Source of the DNA: Persicaria tinctoria
Taxonomy: Eukaryota; Streptophyta; Magnoliopsida; Caryophyllales; Polygonaceae
Assembly (NCBI GenBank): GCA_037127255.1
Contig: JBANSL010000001.1
Coordinates: forward strand, 41,531,001-41,595,000
DNA length: 64,000 nucleotides
Direction: 5' to 3'
Shown: positions 10,391 through 22,511 of the stretch, in pieces
Position numbering within the stretch: position 1 is the first letter of the stretch
Layout: every line of letters starts with the position of its first letter
Translations under genes and position numbers: made by a program
Notes under the pieces: model-generated
What the model was told of the DNA's origin: nothing
Database searches by the model: none
Seen by the model: the letters and a program-made list of their open reading frames with translations, nothing else

Positions 10391-11647
10391 TATTCCATAA
10401 ATGTTCACGTACTTACCGTGTATGTTGAATGCTGATCCTCAGGCAACTGTAGGTGTAAGGCAATTGAAAGGCGATGCGCCTGATAGAATTTTGTAGGAGG
10501 TAGGTTGTTATTTTTCTGAAGAGGCTTAAAATCTAGTCCAGATTGGGTCACTGTTCTGGATGGAACTCAGGAGATGCTTAACAATGGGTAAGTCGAGCCT
10601 CTGTTATGGATTTTGCTTTTTTTCTGTAGTCATCTTCTTTATCAAAAGTTTACTTTCAATTGGCTGAAAACCTGAATTTAATAATGTATGAAACAAGATC
10701 TTTGTGCAAAACACGAACAACAACTACCCATAAATGCAAAATAATCTAAATTGAAAATTTTGCGATCCATGACCCAAACTATATGTTTGTGCCAATAAGT
10801 AAAATAACAACCTCATAATTATATATTTGAACAAGTGGAGTTGGGATAAGGAGGCTGATCCTAAGGTGTATGCATTAATTTGATGAGCAAGACTCTTTCA
10901 AACTAAATGTGAATCATAATAAAACTATATTGCCATGTCTAATTGATTGGTTGAGGTTATCCTATATGCTTTTCTGTTGTGTTGCTTTGTCCTACATTCA
11001 ATTAAATGCGAATCATTCAGATGACAGTTTGTTTCTTGCTAGCATACTATTCAGAAACTTGAAATTGGAATCGATCAATTCTTAGTTTAAATAACAAATT
11101 TCTCCATTTTTTCTCCTATAAATCATAGGTACACGGAATTGATTCTAAAATTTCACAAACCCTAACTATCCCTATTCAGAAATTAAACTTCAATTTGAAA
11201 ATCTAACATTCTAGCATAAACTTTGACATAGGAAAGTGGAAATTTACCTTTGAATTGAAATTTGCCCTAAATCAGTGAATCTCGGAAGAAGGCAGTTGGC
11301 GTCGAGGTCGAAGACGGCCAGCCGGAGTGGTGATAGTCGGCGTATATGTCGACGACATGCGGCGCCGTGGCTGCCAGTGATAGCCGGACGGAGGTCGAGA
11401 GCGAACGAGGAGGGCGAGGGCGGACTAGCTTACTGCGTAAAAAAAAAGACAGAACAGAGATGATCCAAAAACATTATAGTGTAAATTTTCCATTATTTGA
11501 CCTATTTTTAATTAAATAAAAGTTAGTTAACATTGTATTTTTTTAATATTACCACTAATATATTTATATGTAAAATATTATTAAAAAATATGATCTTATG
11601 ATCTAAAAATAATCTAGATACAAAAAATGATAGGATCTTATGTAGGA
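10391..11647 (-). other. Intergenic stretch with a possible minus-strand gene fragment
   Basis: Most of this is AT-rich with no frame of note. The block 11248-11460 is GC-rich and, read on the minus strand, ends with AAAG before GTAAATTT, a plausible splice donor; it resembles a 5' untranslated first exon. About 600 bp further on the minus strand, 10430-10600 is again of exon-like composition. I recognise neither piece. It may be a host gene remnant or a capture by a neighbouring element. Confidence 0.3.
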
Positions 11648-13080
11648 CTAGTATTCGTTACCCGCGCGGTTGCGCGTTTTGTTAATAAATTATATTAGAT
11701 TATTAATTGACGTGACTCAAAAAGGAAAATCAAATTGACGTGGATCACAAAAATAAAACAATATATAAATATATTATATTCAATTTGATCTAAAAGGTAG
11801 AATAATTGACCGAATATTAGATAGATTATTTGATATAAAAAGATAAGTTTTCTAACTCATTAATTGAGATGATAAAATTACATTGGGTTATTAATAATGA
11901 ACCAAATATTGGATATATATGAGGTTGATCAAATAATAAAAAAGATAACACCATTTTAATTCAGAATATGACACATATGACAAAATAACACCATTTTAAT
12001 CCAGAATATGACACGTAGACGAATCGCACCAGAGGTCGCTTCAGAATATAACATTTAGTATATCATTATTACATTTGTTTACTAAAATATCTATGCACTG
12101 ATAAATTGTGGCTACATATTATAGCTACATAATATTTTAATATTTTATTATGACCCCAAAAAAATATAGATATAAATAAAATACTACATATTTATCTATT
12201 ATTCTTTTTTTGTAAGTATAACTATGAAATAGTTTTGATATATATTTTTATTGATTAACTAAAATATTTAGATAGATTGTGTGTTATGATAACTTTCTAT
12301 AAACCATGATATTGATAACATATTATTTTAATAATTTTTTTCTAGAATCAACCACAACATGCCAAATAGGACGTTATGCATGTTTTTTCCCTATAATCAA
12401 CCACAACACGCTGCATAGGAAGTTATGCATCGGTTTTAATATATGTATATAGAATATAGATAGATATAAATAGATTTTTTAACCAATTGAAAAAAATTCT
12501 ACTTGATTAATATTATATCGCAATATATATTGAATATAGATTTTACCAAATTTTTACATGCATAACTTAATAATATATAGGAATATATACTTAAGATAAG
12601 ATTTTATCCAATTTTGTTAGATATTGATATATTTTTAGAAGATTTTACCAAATTTTGTTTGATATGTATATATTGTATATTATATTATATTCCAATATAT
12701 ATTATTTTATTTATTTACTAAACAATTTCTATAAATTCCTTAGTTATTTTTCCCAATGTTCATTATATATATATATATGTACAAACAATATATATAATAG
12801 AAGTTTTTGTATTGTATTTGCCGCTAGTTCTACCTTTTTTTGCATATAGATATGGATATGTAGATATATAGATTGTAGTATATTTTTATCTGTATTTTTA
12901 ATGTTAAATGTTTTAATATAAAAAAAATCCTCACTTGGCACTTTAAATAATAATAATAATCAATAAATCATATTATTTAATATCAAAGTTTATAATAAGA
13001 TTTTACCCAACATATTATCTAGTAAAAAAGTGTTTATATTTCTTATCATTTTAGATGTTTTTTTTTTCTAGGTTTACAAA
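11648..13080 (-). mobile_element. Possible non-autonomous Helitron (3' end at 11648)
   Basis: On the minus strand the sequence runs ACGCGCAACCGCGCGGGT, a GC-rich hairpin, then about ten bases, then CTAG followed by T. A short hairpin close to a terminal CTRR with insertion between A and T is the 3' signature of plant Helitrons. The body to the right is very AT-rich and carries short direct duplications: around 11948/11987 (ACACCATTTTAAT.CAGAA), 12352/12402 (CCACAACA.GC), and 12538-12660 (GATTTTACCAAATTT). The 5' end (TC) could not be placed; 13080 is only where the AT-rich block ends. Confidence 0.4.
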
Positions 13081-13278
13081 GGTGAACTTATATATCCACT
13101 ATGCAGCTGCTCCAAGAGCACCAAATCGGATCCCATTCCAGTGTAGCAGCAACCAGTGCAGCAAGCTGCCTTTGGGACATCTTCATACAAACTTTCTTTG
13201 CAAACAGAAAAGTATGAACTTATGAATTTGAATTATTGGGATGACAACTTATTGAAAGGCAAACATTACTTCTTCCTT

Positions 13279-15143
13279 TGATGCAGATCAAGATGGCCTT
13301 TTGTGGGTCAAACAATTATCTTGATCTAGGCGAGCTCTCAAGACCGATTCGAGGGCTATTGATGGCGAAGAGTGTCATCCTCAAAAGGAGGAAGAAGACT
13401 CCACCATGGAGCAAGGTTCACAGGAGCAAGATGATCTAATGTTCAAGTTTGAGTTCGTTCTTAATGGGTTGACAGCATATTGACGCCTCAGTAAAATGGG
13501 TCGTTCGGAGGTCATATTTATCGGATGAAGTCGTACTATACCTTGTTGGAACGAGGACGAAAAGATATACAACTTTGCTGTTGAAGGTTTCTACAGAATC
13601 GACCTCGAGAATGGCCGAAATTCATCATCTTTATAGTTGTCCCTGTTTGGACAAATTTCTAGATAATTATTTAATTATTTTCGAATTTATTTAATTAAAT
13701 TAGATTTAATTATTTTATGAATTTAGGAAAATAATGTGGAAATAATTATATCTCTTCTAGATATAATTCTTGTCCACCAAGTTGTTAATTTTCTATCCTT
13801 AGTTAGATTTACTTATCTTAGGAAAGATTTATATATCTTTAGATTATTTGATTTATCTTTAGTTACCAAAACTCTATCTTTTACACAAGATAGATTTGGT
13901 ATGTCTCTATTTAAACTCTTTTATTTCATTCAATAAAATTAGATTGGAAAATATATTGAGGAACCCTTTTTAGGATTAAAAAGGTTCTTCAATCCTCCAA
14001 TCCAAACTGTTTGGGATACCCGATCCTTCGCCTGTGGGTTTAGGATCAAGAACCCCAAACTGTTGATGGCCCGATCTTGCAATTATCCTTGCTATTCTCG
14101 ATGTTTACAATTAATTACAATAAAGATTTGAACTATTGTGAAAGAAAGGAAAACAAGTAAATAAAACTAAGTAAAAGGGCAACAATGGCGGAAGCTGGAA
14201 GTGTGCAGCGACGGTCGCTGGGATGGCCGCGGGGCGACCAAGGGAGCCGCGGGGCGGACCGGACAGTGGCGACGGTTCTGGGCAGACTCAGCGACAATTT
14301 CTCTGATCCAGCGATGGTTTCTCAAGATGGGTTTCTTCTTTGTGTGTGGTTTGGGATTGTGTTTGGATCTTGGTTTGATATCGGATGATTGATGAATGAA
14401 AAAGAACATAAATTGATTGAGAATGCTTTTGGATTGGAGGATTGAAGAACCTTTTTAATCCTAAAAAGGGTTCCTCAATATATTTTCCAATCTAATTTTA
14501 TTGAATGAAATACAAGAGTTTAAATAGAGACATACCAATTCTATCTTGTGCAAAAGATAGAGTTTTGTTAACTAAAGATAAATCAAATAATTTAAAAATA
14601 TGTAAATCTTTCTAAGATAAGTAAATCTAACTAAGGATAGAAAATTAACAACTTGGTGGACAAGAATTATATCTAGAAGAGATATAATTATTTCCACATT
14701 GTTTTCCTAAATTCATAAAATAATTAAATCTAATTTAATTAAATAAATTCAAAAATAATTAAATAATTATCTAGAAATTCGTCCAAATAGGGCAGCTGTA
14801 AAGATGATGAATTTCGGCGTCGATTCTGGAGAAACTCTCAACAGCAAAGTTGTAGATCTTTTCGTCCTCGTTCCAACAAGGTATGGTACGACCTCATCCG
14901 ATAAATATGGACTCCAAACGGCTCATTTTATTGAGACGTCGATATGCTGTCAACTCATTAAGAACGAACTCAAACTTGAACATTAGATCACCTTGCTCCT
15001 TTGAACCTTGTTCTATGGTGGATCCTTCTTCCTCCTTTTGACGATGACACTCTTCGCCATCAATAGCCCTCGAATCGGTCTTGAGAGCTCGCCTGGATCA
15101 AGATCATTGTTTGACCCACAAAAGACCATCTTGATTTGCATCA
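13279..15143. mobile_element. Inverted LTR dimer (fold-back element) with TSD TCCTT
   Basis: Both ends are the same LTR start in opposite orientation: TGATGCAGATCAAGATGG at 13279 and its reverse complement ending at 15143. TCCTT flanks both sides (13274-13278 and 15144-15148). The arms 13279-14006 and 14428-15143 are near-perfect reverse complements. The 421-bp middle (14007-14427) is the 3' half of the right-hand LTR, beginning at TTTGGGATACCCGATCC, which matches the LTR tail at 29989-30050. So a truncated plus-strand LTR is fused to an almost full-length minus-strand LTR. There is no coding region. The LTR family is that of 29989-33282. Confidence 0.8.
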
Positions 15144-16128
15144 TCCTTTAATGAAAATCAAACTCAAATACAAAGGTAAATCAAGAAAGGCAAACATTGC
15201 TTTCTTGTAAGTCCCAGAACTTGGATTAATAAGCTGTCAAATACAGAGGTAAATCAAGAAAGGTAAACATTGCTTCTTTTAGCATGTGGGCCACACATAC
15301 TAAAGAGATTAATGAAAATCCCCAGAACAGCCGTATCTCAACATCTCTCTCGTCTGCCTCCCTGTCTCCTTCTTCTACCGTTTTCACTATTGAGTTCCGA
15401 CGCTTCCAGATCTACGCTCATCTCATTCGCCGCTCCGCGACTCTACTCTAGGACTCCAAACGCCTCTTGTTCGCCCTAGGTTTGTCTCAATCGCTTTTCT
15501 CTCTCCATATCCTTTCGATTGGTGCTTGTTTGTGATTGGATTTGTTGTTTCATGAACAATCTATGAGAAATTAGTGATTTGAGGCGGTTTCTTTGTGTGA
15601 GTTTGAAGGGGATAGGCTGTTTCCTGATCTATCTTTGAGAAATTAGGAATAGGCAACTGATGTAAGCAAGTTTGGTGGTAAAATTGATAGAATGAGTGAA
15701 CAGACAGTCATGTCTATATCTATATTCTCGCTTTTCATGGTTGGCTTTTATAAGGACGTTCACTTTTATCTTTTTATTGTGGCATGATTGTGGAAGACCA
15801 CTTTTACCTAGGAGAGATCTGGGAATCAAATGGGAAGAGGAGCCTTTGTTATCAAATCACCCTTATGTTGGCAAGGTATTTCTAATCTCAAAAACTTGAA
15901 TTTTTGGATTTTTTTTTATAAAAATGACTTATAGATTTGAGTTCAAGGATCTGTTACACTGGAAACCACTCAAGCAAGAATCTTGCGATTTGGAATCTGT
16001 GACTCTTATTTAATAAACTTTTGGATGAATGTAGAGACTCTAGCTACGACCATATATAGGCCTCTACTAACCTCGAAGACTCCTAATAGGATAAGTCTTA
16101 TCAATCTTAACACTAGAATCAGAAAACA
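15144..16128 (+). other. Gene-like fragment with exon/intron structure, left of the LINE
   Basis: A short tandem duplication (GGTAAATCAAGAAAGG.AAACATTGCTT at about 15174 and 15249) is followed by a C/T-rich block 15300-15478 ending CCCTAG before GTTTGTC, like a first exon. A second exon-like piece ends at 15875 (GGCAAG before GTATTT) and reads LLPRRDLGIKWEEEPLL then SNHPYVGK. I do not recognise the protein. The LINE interrupts the region at 16129, and gene-like sequence resumes at 22765. Coding potential beyond these pieces is not evident. Confidence 0.35.
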
Positions 16129-16149
16129 CATTTTTTTTTTTTTTGATTA

Positions 16150-19100
16150 GGAAAGAATTCGGGTGGGCAGGCCCTACCCGGCGGCATCCTTGCGGATGAG
16201 GTCTAGTAGACCAGGGTTATTATGAATATCGAATCCTTGGGCAGAGCGGCAAAGGTGTGCAACCTTATCCGCCACTCTATTGCCCATACGAGGTACATGG
16301 AAGTACTCAACTTCTTTCACTGTTGATAGCAAGACTTGGACGTCTGAGAGGATTAGCTCGATCTCCCAAGGGCAGTTAGCTTTCTTGTTTAGGTAGTCTA
16401 TGATGATCTTACAATCACCTTCGACTTGGAGTCTTTCTATGTTGAGATGTATAACTTTTTGGACCCCTATTTTGAGTGCAAGAGCCTCTGCTGTAATTGG
16501 CTGCTGTTTCCCAACGTTTTGGTGATGAATGGAAACCGGGTGGCCTACCCAATCTCTAATAATGATACCAGAAGTACTATCTCCATTAGAAATGGTAGAA
16601 CCATCGAAGTTGAGTTTGTACTTCCCCCTCGGCGGTTTCCGCCAACGTATTGCTCTCTATTTGTCGCCCTTTTTTGGCTGAGCCCTTGCAGATGGACGGG
16701 CACCTTCGTCCCAATCATGCTCTATAGTGGATGTTTTATTCCAGTTATCTATGTGGGTTTTAATCATACGGAGAACGGCATGTTGGGGCGAGATAGTGGT
16801 ATGTTGGAATAAATATTGATTCCTAATGTACCACGTGGTCCACCACACAAAGGCGAGGTTAGTCATGGCGGAAGGGGATAGGCTATTCCCAATGGTGGAA
16901 AGAATGGGATTAAAATCCCGGGACTGGCCAATTAAGTGGGCAGTTGTTGCTTGCACTTGGTTCGGAAGTTGATGTATTGTTCTGATGAATGAACATTCCA
17001 GAAACAAGTGTGCCTCATCTTCAGGCGCCATATTGCAGAGTGAACATGTGGTGGGGACAGCAGAGCCCCTGTAAGACAGCCGGGAGGCTGTTGGTAGTCC
17101 CTTCTGTGCAATCTTCCACAGGAAATTCTTAACTTTCGGGGGAACATTCGTCTTCCAGATCTAGGCATTGGTGTCGGGCGTAAATGAGGATTGTGCTGTT
17201 ATCAACTTGTAGGCGCTGGCCGTAGTAAACCATCCTTCCCTATCAGGCCACCAGTATAGCCGATCTTGTAGGTTAGATGTAGGAAGAGGGATGTCTAAGA
17301 TTTCCTTTACAATCTCGTTAGGTAGGACCGCTTGTAATTTTTCACTCCATCACTTACCCCCCATAATATAGTCGCTGACGGTCTCATTTTGATTGTAATC
17401 CTGACTGCCTTCTACTCTAGATAGTAAAGAAGAGGTGGAGATCCAATTATCGGACCAAAACTTAATCGTGCTTCCATTTCCTACCGACCAAATAAGGCCA
17501 GACTTGAATGTATTAATTAACCGGGACAATTTAGACCATTGCCAAGAACTAGGTCCTGATCGTTTGTAGTAAAAAATACTAGCAGAACGCAGGTATTTAT
17601 GTCTGATCAGAGTCACCCAAATGTTACTAGGTTATGCCAGAATTTTCCACAAGAGTTTCATCTGTAGAGCAACGTTCATATCTCCGGTTTTCCGAATTCC
17701 AAGCCCCCCGAACCGCTTCGGCTTGCATATCCTATCCCAACTAATTAGGGGCCGGTATTGAAGGTCTTTATTCCAGAAGAATGAGTGATTTATTTGGTCA
17801 AGTTCTCTATGCATAGTGGTGGGCAGCATAAAGTTCTGCATTACATGTAGAGGCTTGGCGGAAAGGTTGGAGTTAATCAAGGTTCCCCGCCCCTGTTGGG
17901 ACAGAGCATTAGCCCTCCACTTAGTCAGTTGTTGCTTGGATTTACAGATGATATCTTCAAATGTACTGCTGGTGACTCTACCATTAATAATAGGGCAACC
18001 CAGATACTTTTCTATTGAGCTTTCATTTGTGATGTTGAGGCAGTTACGCAACTCAAGAATCCTTTGGTTCGGAATCCCTTTAGTTTCTTGGAAACTAGAT
18101 TTATGATAGTTGACCTTCTGGCCTAATACTCTGCAGTACGAGTCAATGATCGATTTCACTTTGCGCCCTGCTTCCACACTACCCTTAGAGAAAATGATAA
18201 TGTCGTCCGCAAATGATAGGAATGGAATCCGGGGTCCGTTAATTCCAATCGGAAAACCAATGTGGGTTTTCTCTAAGCTGGCTTCTGCTGCCAGTTTCCT
18301 GGCTAGGACCTCCGCACCAAGAATAAATAGGAACGGGGAGAGAGGATCGCCCTGGCGGATACCCCGCGTTGGAAGAAACAGATGAGTAGGGCCGTTGTTG
18401 ATTAGTACCGAGAATGATACAGACGTTACGCACTCCATAACCCACGAAATAAATGTGTCATGAAACCCAAATCTTGCGAGAACCCTTTTTAGGAAATTCC
18501 AATCAACCCTGTCATATGCCTTTTCCATGTCTAATTTTATCGTGAGCCATCCTTCACGGCCCCTTCGACTCTTGTAAGAATGAAATATCTCATGAGCTAT
18601 GAGGACATTGTCCTGTATCGCTCTGTCTGAAACAAAAGCACCTTGCAGTGGATGAATGAGTTTCCCAATAACCTTTTTCATTCTTTCTGTCAAGATTTTC
18701 GAAATTATTTTATAAACATTGGAACAAAAACTTATGGGCCTATAATGACCAGTAGTCGTAGGATCGTCTTTTTTTGGGAGCAAGGAAATAAAAGTATGGT
18801 TTATTTGCCGCAGTATCTTACTCGAGTGGAAAAATCCTTTAACTGCACATATTACCGATTTCCCGATGATATCCCAGTATTTTGTGTAAAATTCAGCCGT
18901 AAATCCATCCGGACCCGGTGACTTGTTTTTCCCTAGATTGAAAGCCGCCGTTTTGATCTCTAAATTTGACGGTAGTGAAATAAGATAGTTATTTTCTTCT
19001 ACTGAGATGGCAGGTTGTATTAAATCCAGAAGGTCATTTAGAAGACGTTCGTCAGTTGGTTCTTTTCTAAATCTAGTCTCGAAATCCCTTTTTATCTCAT

Positions 19101-20256
19101 TTCTAACGTTTTCCTCACCCACAACCACCGTACCATTGGAGGTGGTGATGTTCCGAATTTGTTTTCTATGCCTTCGTCCTGAGGCCACACGGTGGAAGTA
19201 AGTGGTGTTGGAGTCCGATAGTTTAAGGTGTCGTGTTTTCGCTCTTTGACTCCAGAACGATTTCTGAAACAGAAGGAGCTTTTCTTTCTTCTTAATTAGC
19301 TGTTGTTCCTTAGTTTGATTTAGTTGGAAGTCGCCGGATGGACCAGCCGACTGGATACGCAAGAGCTCCGAATCCACTTCTTTTAATTGGCGGAAGATGT
19401 TCCCGAAACTTGTTTTGTTCCACTTCTTGGCCTTTCTTTTCAGTATTTTCTGTTTAAACATCAATTGGAACATAGCGGAGCCAGGGCAAGAAGCTCGCCA
19501 GGCTTGTTTAACAATGTTGCGAAAATCTTTCCTGAGTAGCCATGTGTTTTGAAATTTAAAGGGTGGGCAGTGATCTGAAGTGGAGAAAGCACCATTAAAG
19601 GTTATCATGTTGGGGAAAGATGCAAGAATCTGATGGTAAACCAGCACCCGATCAAGCTTCTCACGGATATTGAAGCTTTCCTCTGGATTCTTCTGCCAAG
19701 TGAACGGGTTTCCAGACGTGGGGAGGTCAATTAGAGAGCAGTCATTATTGAATGATATTAGACGCGTGAACCTAGATGTTCGGGTAGCGGCTCCGCTGAG
19801 CTTATCAGTGCTACATAGAATCTCATTTAGATCCCCTAGGACCATACACGGGATAGGGGAATCATTTACAATTGTTGTTAATGTTTTCCAAAAACTATCT
19901 TTCTCATTTGGAGTTGGTGGTGCGTAGATGAAGAGAACGAGGATAGGAAACCCATCCTGCGTGCTGTCCAATCTAAGGCCAATGATACGAGGAGTGTGAA
20001 TTGCCACTGAAATAGTAAATAGTAGTAGTTGATGAGACTTCCATAGGACACCAATACCGCCCGATTTCCCAGTAGAAGGCGACCACACCCCTTCGTCAAA
20101 TCCAATATTTTTCCACATCTTTTCTTCCGGAATATTTTCCGATTTGGTTTCTGCTAAAGACAAAATCTGAATATGTTCGTTCTTACACATGGAATCAACT
20201 TCCGTCCAGAAAGTTCGTTTTCCTATCCCCCGGCAATTCCAGAAGCATATCTTCAT
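16150..20256 (-). pseudogene. LINE ORF2: endonuclease, reverse transcriptase, RNase H (three or more stops)
   Basis: ORF2 nicks target DNA and copies the element RNA at the break. The start chosen is the Met at 20256, beginning MKICFWNCRGIG, the first strand of the AP endonuclease. GDLNE and SDHCP of the endonuclease follow. The reverse transcriptase has GKNKSPGPDGF, a GHYRPIS motif, GIRQGDPLSP and FADDIIIF at the catalytic site. The frame is open for 875 codons to 17632. It then continues in the same frame through stops near 17632, 17350, 17160 and 16657, with a zinc-binding zf-RVT-like stretch (SLCNMAPEDEAHLFLECSF) and an RNase H part with LNFDGS and EGDCKIIID. There are no frameshifts, only nonsense changes, so decay is recent. 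Confidence 0.88.
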
Positions 20257-20879
20257 AAAATGTCGTTTGTGATAAAAGGACATGGATTCAGAGTCCTTAA
20301 ATCGAGCTGATTTTGATGATTTAGTTTGTAAATAATTGTAGCAGGCCTTATGAATTGTATGTTTGGATTGCCAAGATGCGAGGTAGAGTACAACCAAAGG
20401 GCCCAACCATGATCCTCGATTTGTAAAAAATTGTAGCAGGCCTTATGAATTGTATGTTTAAATATGAAGTACCACACATGATCCTCGGTTTTGATATAAA
20501 TGTTTATTAGGCAAGGAGGGAAAAATAATATAACCTCGCAACTTATTACCAACTTTGGATAAAGAAAGGCTAAGCCAATACATCTTACCAAAAGGTTTTG
20601 AATAACCTTGCCGATTAAACTGGCATTATGAGACTTAATTCTATAGATAGGGTATTGATAACAGGTATTATCGAACCAGGTGTGTGTGGTTTTCGAAATC
20701 AATTTGAGAGGATGAATGTTTATAGGGTAATTGATTTGGAGGGTTTGAAAATAAGATATGTAACGTGACCACCAATGTACTTCAAACATTTCATGGAGGG
20801 TGATGCTAATAGAAGTTAAAGAGCTCCAAGGACTGTGTAGACAGTACATAGGATAGATTGAGGTTATTTTGCCATGGAA
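20257..20879 (-). other. Spacer upstream of LINE ORF2 with a tandem repeat
   Basis: A roughly 95-bp unit is repeated about 1.7 times between 20326 and 20500: ATTGTAGCAGGCCTTATGAA recurs at about 20336 and 20431, and CATGATCCTCG recurs at 20410 and 20479. The minus strand happens to be open for 198 codons (20849-20253), overlapping the ORF2 start, but the peptide has no recognisable domain and includes the repeat. It is probably the inter-ORF region of the LINE. Confidence 0.45.
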
Positions 20880-22511
20880 TTAAGTCATACGGGGCTGCGG
20901 GTTGTTAACCCTTTGAAACCTAACCCAAGCGACCAAACGGAAGTTAAGACACTTAGGGAAGAGGAAGGGAACCTGTTTAGAAATGGTTGGAGGATAAGAG
21001 CCTAGAAACCACGTATGTGAACCCGAACTGGATCCATCGTCGGGAGTCCTAAGGACTGTTAATATAATAGCGAAGTCAGACACCTTCATCCTGATCATGA
21101 CCGAGCATTGTTCGGAAGGGGAACAAATGTGTGTTTTGTCAAACGATTGAAGTGAATTATGTTGCAGTAAGCAAAAACAAAATAGGGTGATTCCTAATGT
21201 GTCTTTTACACTCATGTTTTGTGGTTGGCAATGCACAGACAACCAATCTTTCCGTACTTGAAAAGGTCGAATACCACATGAATGGGAGTATGGGGCAAAG
21301 CTTTCAAAACTAAATGCACCATTAGTGCAAATCCAAATCCATTGGGATAGTTTGTTAAGACTGAGTAGTAGCTGGGCAGCACGACACACCGATTTGTACA
21401 TGTTGAGACACTGCTTCTTTGGTTTTTTCATTTTCTTTTCCTGATGTTGGTGACTGCAGCCTTCCTCCGGGAGCGTACTCCCTTCATAATGTTTTGCCTC
21501 GCTAAGAGGATTTGTGCCCTTGCGGGATTTGATTGGGGAGGGAACCGAGTTCCTAAGCCCCATTGGGTACTTACCTTTCACAGACAGGAAGCTCGACGAC
21601 GCCAACTGGACCAAACCAGTGAAACTGAGGATCGGAACAATCAGTGACACAAAGGCCACTGCTTGTTCACTGCCCTTTCGGGGGGTAGGGGGTGAAGAGG
21701 AAGAAGCCTCTAACACATTTTTTCCCCACCACCAACAGATGGTGATAATTTGTGCTACACACAATAAGACGGTGAGATCAAAATTACTTACTCCAATAAA
21801 ACCATAGGTCATACAAGAAGGAATCGATTTCAGAACATTAGAACAGAGGGAGACAAATGTAATCTGCCATAGTACATTAGACACAAAGGTCATGATGAGA
21901 CATTGCTTCTTCAACTTCTTCTTTTTCTTGTTCTCAATTTGGTGGTTGCAGCCCTCGTCCGGGAGTGTGCTCCCTTCCGAGTGATTTGCCTCGCGAAGAG
22001 GATTTGTGCCCTTTCGGGATTTAGGTGGGGAGGGAACCAAGTTCCCTACCATTTTTTTTTTTGAGTGTGATTTGAAGATAGGACCACAACTACAAGGGAG
22101 TAGAATCAAACATAAGTACATCGAAGATGATCTAACCTTGGCCATATCAGCCTTATTTGTTACTGATTTCCAACAGATTGAATATCCTTTTGGGATTTGC
22201 CGACAGAACCATAGGAGAATGGACACCATCGACACCGAACCATCGATTCCACCGGTGGAGCCACCACAAGCCTGCCGCCACCAAGCCCGCAGCCACCGCG
22301 GACCACCACGTCGCCCCCAACAGCAACCCCATTTCTTCCTCTTTCGAAGCCCCCACTGCACACGCAACCGCCTAACGCCACACCGCCACCTCTTCCGGCG
22401 AGCCCCCTTTTTCCTCTTTCTGAAATTTTTCACCACCTTCACGATCCAACGACTACCGGTTTCAATCCATACAAGGCCTTGCCCGGCGAACGCACCACAC
22501 CCGGCAAACAC
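20880..22511 (-). CDS. 543-codon open frame with internal repeats, function unknown (LINE ORF1 position)
   Basis: This frame is stop-free over 1.6 kb, which is unlikely by chance at this composition. It sits just upstream of LINE ORF2 on the same strand, where ORF1 belongs. Yet I see neither the usual DUF4283/RRM-like domain nor a CCHC knuckle of plant LINE ORF1. The N-terminal 110 residues are Arg/Lys/Trp-rich. Two repeats of about 45 residues follow, each reading PSP.KSRKGTNPL, then EGSTLP.EGC, and ending in a lysine-rich stretch before KKQCL; a third partial copy reads SSPPTPRKGS. Hydrophobic stretches lie between the repeats. It could be a divergent ORF1, a captured sequence or an accidental frame. 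Confidence 0.45.
   Translation of the reverse strand: MFAGCGAFAGQGLVWIETGSRWIVKVVKNFRKRKKGARRKRWRCGVRRLRVQWGLRKRKKWGCCWGRRGGPRWLRAWWRQACGGSTGGIDGSVSMVSILLWFCRQIPKGYSICWKSVTNKADMAKVRSSSMYLCLILLPCSCGPIFKSHSKKKMVGNLVPSPPKSRKGTNPLREANHSEGSTLPDEGCNHQIENKKKKKLKKQCLIMTFVSNVLWQITFVSLCSNVLKSIPSCMTYGFIGVSNFDLTVLLCVAQIITICWWWGKNVLEASSSSPPTPRKGSEQAVAFVSLIVPILSFTGLVQLASSSFLSVKGKYPMGLRNSVPSPIKSRKGTNPLSEAKHYEGSTLPEEGCSHQHQEKKMKKPKKQCLNMYKSVCRAAQLLLSLNKLSQWIWICTNGAFSFESFAPYSHSCGIRPFQVRKDWLSVHCQPQNMSVKDTLGITLFCFCLLQHNSLQSFDKTHICSPSEQCSVMIRMKVSDFAIILTVLRTPDDGSSSGSHTWFLGSYPPTISKQVPFLFPKCLNFRLVAWVRFQRVNNPQPRMT

Noticed and set aside
18643..19927. Plus-strand frames of 64-92 codons
   Set aside because: All are antisense shadows of LINE ORF2 on the minus strand.
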